From: DASXVU01 sp963732855
GTDB lineage: Archaea; Thermoplasmatota; Thermoplasmata; Methanomassiliicoccales; UBA472
Assembly: GCA_963732855.1 (NCBI GenBank)
Contig: CAVTBB010000003.1
Coordinates: forward strand, 186,001-250,000
Direction of reading: 5' to 3'
Length of the DNA: 64,000 nt
Both the position numbers and the translations under genes were made by a program. The notes beneath the pieces are model-generated. The model saw nothing but the letters and a program-made list of their open reading frames with translations. It made no database searches and was not told the origin of the DNA. Positions 59,681 to 64,000 of this stretch are shown in pieces (the first letter of the stretch is position 1; each line of letters opens with the position of its first letter).

Positions 59681-61348
59681 CTATTGCCAGTCCTCCTTCT
59701 GACCAGCCCGGCTCTTGGTGAGACCTCTCTGGGAAAGGTACTCGTAAGCGGAAATCGCCGCAACTGCCCCCTGCCCGACGGATACTGATATCTGCTTTTC
59801 CACAACGTCGGTCACATCCCCGGCAACGTATAATCCAGGTGTCTTGGTCGACTGATCCTTCCCGGCCACCACCTCCCCGATCTCATTCATTTCCACCAGC
59901 CCCTGTATCGGTGTAGAGTTGGGGCTTAGCCCGATCTCTAGGAACACACCATCCACCTGCAGATCGATCCCCTCCTTGCCCTCGAGGGTCGCTAGCCGGA
60001 TACCGGTGAGTTTGTCCTCTCCTAGGAACGACTCCACTTTCATCGGCTTATGCAGCATCACCTTCTCGGAACCGAGAACCTGCTTCACCAGGAGCTCGTC
60101 GGCGGTGAAATCTGTCCTTCGGTGCACCAGATGCACTTCATGGGCGAACCTTATCAGGTCTCGCGCGGAGGTGAATGCGGAATTTCCGCCGCCGACGACC
60201 GCCACCCTCTTGTCCTGATATAGCGGCGCATCACAGTTGGCGCAGAAGGCGATTCCCTTCCCCATGAATCGTTCCTCGTTCGGCACTCCGAGCCTGCGAT
60301 ATTCCTTGCCAGCACAGTATATGACGGCTTTTCCCATGAACTTCCTTCCGTCCTTGGTGCTGACCGTGAACGACTCGTCTTCCTTCCGGACATCAATGAC
60401 CGGGCTCCCGAACGCCTCGGAGACCGGATATCTCTCCATGTGTTCGCGGAAGACTTCGGCCAGGTCGCCCCCGCTGACCGAAGGGAACCCCAAATAGTTG
60501 TCCACTCGGCCGGTATAGGTCATCTGGCCTCCGATCCGTGCTGCGATCATCGCCACTTCCAATCCCTTGCGGGCGGCGTAAAGTGCTGCTGACATTGCGG
60601 CCGGCCCAGCACCAACGATCAATACCTCGTAAGGAAGAGATGGATCTGCCTTCCTGGCCTTCCTGGTTCCCTCTGATTCTCGAATCATCTCGTCGATCTT
60701 CCGGTAGAGGTCCGGATCCACTGCCTTCAGGATCTCCAGATATAGCGTGACGGCTGGGACAGCTCCATCGATGATATGTGTCTCATTTATCACCGTTTTC
60801 GGCACTCCAAAGACCTCGTAGAGCTGGACCACTTGGGGGAATTCAGACGATTCGACCATGTCCGCCGTGATTCGATCATTGACGAAAGCAAACTGTTGTG
60901 CTGCATGCACCATTTCTGGACAATAAGGGCAGGTCAAGGTGACTAGGACCTGGATGTGCACGTCTTTTTCGATCTTTTTGACCATCTCCTCCATCTCTAG
61001 AGGCAGTCCAGAACGGCCTGTGGAGGCCATCATTATCGCTGAAAGGAGAGATGGAAACTCGTAGCCGGTTGTGACGCCGTAGAACCTGATACCATTTTCC
61101 TTGGACCCGAACATCATCGTGGCCGGCACCTTGCTGACCTTATACCGTATGGCCAGCTCGCTGTCGTCATCTAAGTATCTGATCTCAAGCGTGATCTTCT
61201 CTGACAGCCCCTCCAGTTCCTGGAGCAGTTGGACCTGCACCGAACAGCTGGTGCAAGAGGGCTTTTGCGTGAAATGGACCAACCGGACTGGACCGGTCAG
61301 GTCCTGGAGAACCTCGATAAGTTCTGCCCTGGTCTTGTCATCGAAAAT
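59681..61348 (-). CDS. Fusion of two thioredoxin folds with thioredoxin reductase (AhpF-like)
   Basis: About 555 residues. Two glutaredoxin-like folds come first: CTSC in HFTQKPSCTSCSVQ and CPYC in VLVTLTCPYCPEMVHAAQQF, as in archaeal protein disulfide oxidoreductases. A thioredoxin reductase follows from about residue 237: GAGPAAMSAALYAARKG, CANCDAPLY and VAGDVTDVVEKQISVSVGQG. The layout is that of AhpF with both N-terminal CxxC sites kept. Coding character extends upstream of the first TTG (61282) through DDKTRAELIEVLQDLTGPVR to an ATT at 61348, after which a stop intervenes. No ATG, GTG or TTG exists in that stretch, so the start is ATT or a one-base change of ATG. Confidence 0.88.
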   Translation of the reverse strand: MFDDKTRAELIEVLQDLTGPVRLVHFTQKPSCTSCSVQVQLLQELEGLSEKITLEIRYLDDDSELAIRYKVSKVPATMMFGSKENGIRFYGVTTGYEFPSLLSAIMMASTGRSGLPLEMEEMVKKIEKDVHIQVLVTLTCPYCPEMVHAAQQFAFVNDRITADMVESSEFPQVVQLYEVFGVPKTVINETHIIDGAVPAVTLYLEILKAVDPDLYRKIDEMIRESEGTRKARKADPSLPYEVLIVGAGPAAMSAALYAARKGLEVAMIAARIGGQMTYTGRVDNYLGFPSVSGGDLAEVFREHMERYPVSEAFGSPVIDVRKEDESFTVSTKDGRKFMGKAVIYCAGKEYRRLGVPNEERFMGKGIAFCANCDAPLYQDKRVAVVGGGNSAFTSARDLIRFAHEVHLVHRRTDFTADELLVKQVLGSEKVMLHKPMKVESFLGEDKLTGIRLATLEGKEGIDLQVDGVFLEIGLSPNSTPIQGLVEMNEIGEVVAGKDQSTKTPGLYVAGDVTDVVEKQISVSVGQGAVAAISAYEYLSQRGLTKSRAGQKEDWQ

Positions 61349-61623
61349 ACTGGTCCCTTTTCCCTCGGCCGTAGATCTTCACCTGCAATATCGATTGAGG
61401 GGCATAGGCCAAATATCTTCCTTCCCGGTGGGGGTTAACCTATTACGAGAACGGTCCATACTTTGACCCGGTTCCCTGCATCCATGATGGCCGCGTTCCC
61501 ACCCATCCTAATATTCTGCTTCCATCCTACCAATCGTTGCGGGCAGAACCCTCGAATCAGTCCAGAGGTTTGCCTTATATTGCTTTAATCTTAGAAGATT
61601 ATCCGGGCAATGGAGATGTCGAC

Positions 61624-62112
61624 GTGTTCAACGACCGCGAAGACTTGGGGAAAAAGGTCAAGGATTGGCTTGTCGAAGCCGGGATTTATCGGGACAAGGT
61701 TTCCGATGACAATGCGAACTGGCACTATGTGGTAGAGATCGGCCCTGCGGCAATCCTCGATGTGGCTCAACCAAAAGGAAAGGAAGACATGGTCATCATC
61801 GCCTCAGGTATCACGTTAAGCAAGCAGCATTACGACGCGCTAAGGGGTTTGCCCAAGTCGAGATGCGATGAACTCCTTTGGGACATGCGTTTCCAGCTGC
61901 TTTTCCAACCCTGTGATTTTGCCATGCTGCCGAGCGAGACGGACCTGCAGACATTTCAGTTCACCCGAGGGTTGTTCCAAGACGGCCTGACGAAACAGGG
62001 GTTGATGGATTCGTTGGCGATGGTCCACCGATGCAAACTGTTCGTGAACTGGAAGATGATAAAGACGTTTGGTGACAGCCCAAAATCCATTGATCACGGC
62101 ATCTATCAATGA
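61624..62112 (+). CDS. DUF2299-like archaeal protein
   Basis: 162 residues from a GTG at 61624, preceded by GGAGATG at good spacing. The opening KVKDWLVEAGIYRDKVSDDNANWHYVVEIG has the alpha/beta start of the archaeal DUF2299 group, of unknown function. The C-terminal part (FQPCDFAMLPSETDL, QGLMDSLAMVHRCKLFVNWKM) is helical. A reading from a TTG at 61537 adds residues without support; TTATATTGC near 61575 is a possible TATA box that would exclude it. Confidence 0.65.
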   Translation: MFNDREDLGKKVKDWLVEAGIYRDKVSDDNANWHYVVEIGPAAILDVAQPKGKEDMVIIASGITLSKQHYDALRGLPKSRCDELLWDMRFQLLFQPCDFAMLPSETDLQTFQFTRGLFQDGLTKQGLMDSLAMVHRCKLFVNWKMIKTFGDSPKSIDHGIYQ

Positions 62113-62170
62113 GGCTGTTCTTCGATGCACAGCAGAGATGATCCGGAGAAGTGACCATGGAGGCCTACTA

Positions 62171-62988
62171 TCACTTGCTAAACTGACAGGTGATCGAGTT
62201 CTTGACGGCTTCTTGCTTCGAGACAGTTGCCTCGAAAACCTGGTCGAACACCCCGGGCATCTCGCGGTCAAGGACAGCCAGTCCCTGCTCCGTTATCCCG
62301 CCCTTCGTCGCCACCATCGACTTCATTTCGTCGAGGGAAACGACCCGGTTGGAGAGGGTCAGAGCTGTGCCGAGCAGTGTCTCGACCACCAAACGCCTTG
62401 TGGTCTCGGGGTCCAGGTCACAATGCCTCACGCCCGCCTCGGCGAACCTCTGGACGATGTCAGTGATAAAAGCCGGGGCGCAGCTGGTAAGGTCGGTGGC
62501 CACCTCGAACTGGTCTTCCCGGACGATCTGGACCATTCCGACCCGAGCGAACATGCTTTCGATCACCCGGGCGGAGACCTTGTCCACCTTCTCATTGTGA
62601 TGGATCAGAGTGACACCATGCCGGAACCCAAGGTAATGGACGGTATGGCCTTGGTGATCTTCCCTTGGAAAACCCGCTCCAGGTTTTTGATCTGCAGACC
62701 GCCGTTGATGGTGACCATATGTACGTCACTGCTAAGGTGCGGCAACATCGATTCCAGCGTGTCCTTGACATCGGCCGTTCCCACGCATAGGAAAATGATG
62801 TCCGCCGAAGCCACATCAACGTATCGGGCAACGACCTTGACACCAGGATGGGCTTTCTTCAGGGCATCCAGTTTCCCTATTGTCCGATTGGATACGATGA
62901 CCTCCTGTTCGGTTAGTGCCCCATGCTCCAGCAACCCGTTCAATAGTGTGCTTCCCATGTTGCCGTATCCGACAAAACCGATCTTCAT
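62171..62988 (-). pseudogene. proC: Pyrroline-5-carboxylate reductase, interrupted by a one-base frameshift
   Basis: The first frame (ATG 62988 to a TGA at about 62602) carries the NAD(P) motif MKIGFVGYGNMGSTLLNGLL, VARYVDVASADIIFLCV and AIPSITLGSGMVSL. The second frame continues from about 62602 with LIHHNEKVDKVSARV, then LTSCAPAFITDIVQRFAEAG, KGGITEQGLAVLDRE and a stop at 62171. Restoring one base gives a normal 272-residue ProC, which makes proline from pyrroline-5-carboxylate. No other damage is seen, so a sequencing error is plausible. Its start overlaps the sfsA stop (ATGA). Confidence 0.85.
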
Positions 62989-63743
62989 TGAACACCTTCA
63001 TGGAATAAGTCCAATTTGAAACAGTCGAGCAACTCGACGCCGTTTTGGTTCAATCTGAAATTTGCCTGCCAGTTCTCCACGCCTTTCCCGGTCGCGTTCC
63101 TGACCGTCGCCTTCATCTCCTCGGCCATTTTCCCATTGGACTGAGGTACCTTAAATCGTAGTGCATCGAAGAGATGGCACAGCAAGACGATGCCCCGTTT
63201 TCCCTCCGAAATGTGCTCGGATATCTCTGTGAAATGTCGCATGGTGCGTTCGAAGGAGGTGAACCTATCATTCGATGAACGCTCTGGATAGCCCTGGACC
63301 GCGAGCATATGCAGGGGAGTTTTGACCTCCATGAGTATTTCGTCGTTGATCAGGAAGTCAATCCTGGAATCGCCCATCCTCACCTCTCTCCTGACGGTCC
63401 GGACCTTTCCAATCATGCTCTCCAACTGACCGGACCCGATGAAGAAAGCCACGATGTCGTTGGCCCTGCCCTGATCGATGCCTATCCACGTCTTGCGCTT
63501 TTTCTCCACTGGATCTAGGGATACTGCTTCGACCGTCCCCCAGGTAGATCGCTTCTCGTCCAAGCTCTTCTCCACCAGGCAGGGAACGTTCTTGAAAATG
63601 ATATCGCCGATGTGCCCGGTCGTCGGGCAGTGACATCTGCGAGTCTCCCCCTCGACAAGGACATTCATGATAAAACGATTCGGTCTGGAGATAACAAGCC
63701 CTTCTACCAGTGATTCTCTGAACCTGTAGATTTCCACACTCAT
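62985..63743 (-). CDS. sfsA: Sugar fermentation stimulation protein A homologue
   Basis: 252 residues of the SfsA family: an N-terminal OB-like domain (EGLVISRPNRFIMNVLVEGE, HCPTTGHIGDI) and a C-terminal nuclease-like domain with RIDFLINDEILMEVKTPLHM, which has the D...ExK pattern of PD-(D/E)XK enzymes, and later GIVLLCHLFDA. The biochemical role is unsettled; DNA binding is reported for the E. coli protein. ATG 63743 is preferred over TTG 63746. It leads an operon with proC. Confidence 0.9.
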   Translation of the reverse strand: MSVEIYRFRESLVEGLVISRPNRFIMNVLVEGETRRCHCPTTGHIGDIIFKNVPCLVEKSLDEKRSTWGTVEAVSLDPVEKKRKTWIGIDQGRANDIVAFFIGSGQLESMIGKVRTVRREVRMGDSRIDFLINDEILMEVKTPLHMLAVQGYPERSSNDRFTSFERTMRHFTEISEHISEGKRGIVLLCHLFDALRFKVPQSNGKMAEEMKATVRNATGKGVENWQANFRLNQNGVELLDCFKLDLFHEGVQ

Positions 63744-63826
63744 CAAAGGGTCACAAGCGACTGCCCCGTTATCAATCTGACAGAAGGAACAACTGAATTA
63801 TACCCTATCATGCCAATCGAACTCAT

Positions 63827-64000
63827 ATGACCATAAAGACGAAGACCATCGTCCAGAAGGTGTTGATTCCGGCCTCGCCGGGCAAGGTCTATGAGGCATT
63901 CATGGACCCGCAGAAGCACTCCGATTTCACTCGCACCAGACCACCGGAAGTCAGGAGATCAGCGGAGAGGTCTCTGCCGGTGATGGATATATCACAGCCC
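63827..64000 (+). pseudogene. AHSA1/SRPBCC-domain gene, 5' part, with a one-base frameshift
   Basis: The gene runs off the window. The first frame reads TIVQKVLIPASPGKVYEAFM, DPQKHSDFT, the start of an activator-of-Hsp90-like (AHSA1) ligand-binding fold. After about 63935 the conserved continuation TTGSQEISGEVSAGDGYITA lies in another frame, so one base is missing (AAG read as AG near 63938-63940 would explain it). If corrected, it is a normal SRPBCC protein of unknown ligand. Confidence 0.65.

Noticed and set aside
1..64000. CRISPR arrays, insertion sequences, transposase or integrase genes
   Set aside because: No regularly spaced direct repeats, terminal inverted repeats or recombinase motifs were noticed on reading; a repeat finder could still reveal short ones.

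Overview
The window reads as chromosomal DNA of an archaeon, probably a member of the Thermoplasmatota. The placement is an inference from gene content; no rRNA is present. Archaeal marks seen directly are a two-ring Cdc48/VAT ATPase, the archaeal tRNA methylase Trm56, archaeal Elp3, two PRC-barrel proteins, archaeal TATA boxes 25-30 bases before often leaderless genes, and a tRNA with a bulge-helix-bulge intron. Gene density is high, with many ATGA or TAATG start/stop overlaps.

Layout. 1-0.9 kb: branched-chain amino acid genes (start of ilvE, an IlvN-like ACT protein) on the minus strand, behind a possible leader peptide rich in Leu/Val/Ile. 0.9-3.3 kb: polar amino acid ABC importer. 3.5-11.2 kb: surface-glycan block with heptose kinase, a fused GmhA-GmhB protein, three family 2 glycosyltransferases and a sugar-nucleotide transferase, interrupted by a tandem ACT protein and an EamA transporter. 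11.2-15.4 kb: DUF89 phosphatase, a 19-residue Cys-rich peptide, Cdc48 with a coupled zinc-knuckle protein, and a PRC-barrel protein. 15.5-21.8 kb: a 1021-residue TPR protein, Elp3 and small regulators. 22-24.8 kb: a nitrate/sulfonate-type ABC importer whose binding protein looks circularly permuted. 24.8-27 kb: thioredoxin reductase and thioredoxin. 27-29.5 kb: PRC barrel, a gamma-carbonic-anhydrase-like protein, HD hydrolase, Trm56 and an ArsR-like regulator. 29.7-32.6 kb: large fibronectin-type surface protein. 33-36.5 kb: a dolichol-kinase-like protein and an ABC exporter with a frameshifted permease. 36.5-41.1 kb: tRNA-Asn, a highly structured intergenic stretch, a ferritin-like protein, a decayed TlpA-like gene, several small genes and an intron-bearing CAT tRNA. 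41.6-49.9 kb: gamma carbonic anhydrase, histidine kinase, a relic of a second kinase, hemerythrin, acyl-CoA synthetase, flavodoxin, and an Lrp-type regulator. 50-64 kb: sugar dehydrogenase, FAD oxidase, MsrA, M29 aminopeptidase, MsrB, VOC protein, RND/MMPL exporter, a thioredoxin-fold/thioredoxin-reductase fusion, a DUF2299 protein, frameshifted proC, SfsA, and a frameshifted AHSA1 gene at the edge.

Functional themes are surface glycan assembly, thiol redox control and methionine-sulfoxide repair, and small-molecule import. The strongest unusual signals are the Leu/Val/Ile-rich leader, the permuted binding protein, the stem-loop array at 36.7-36.9 kb, the tRNA intron with two mismatches, and several genes broken by one missing base.
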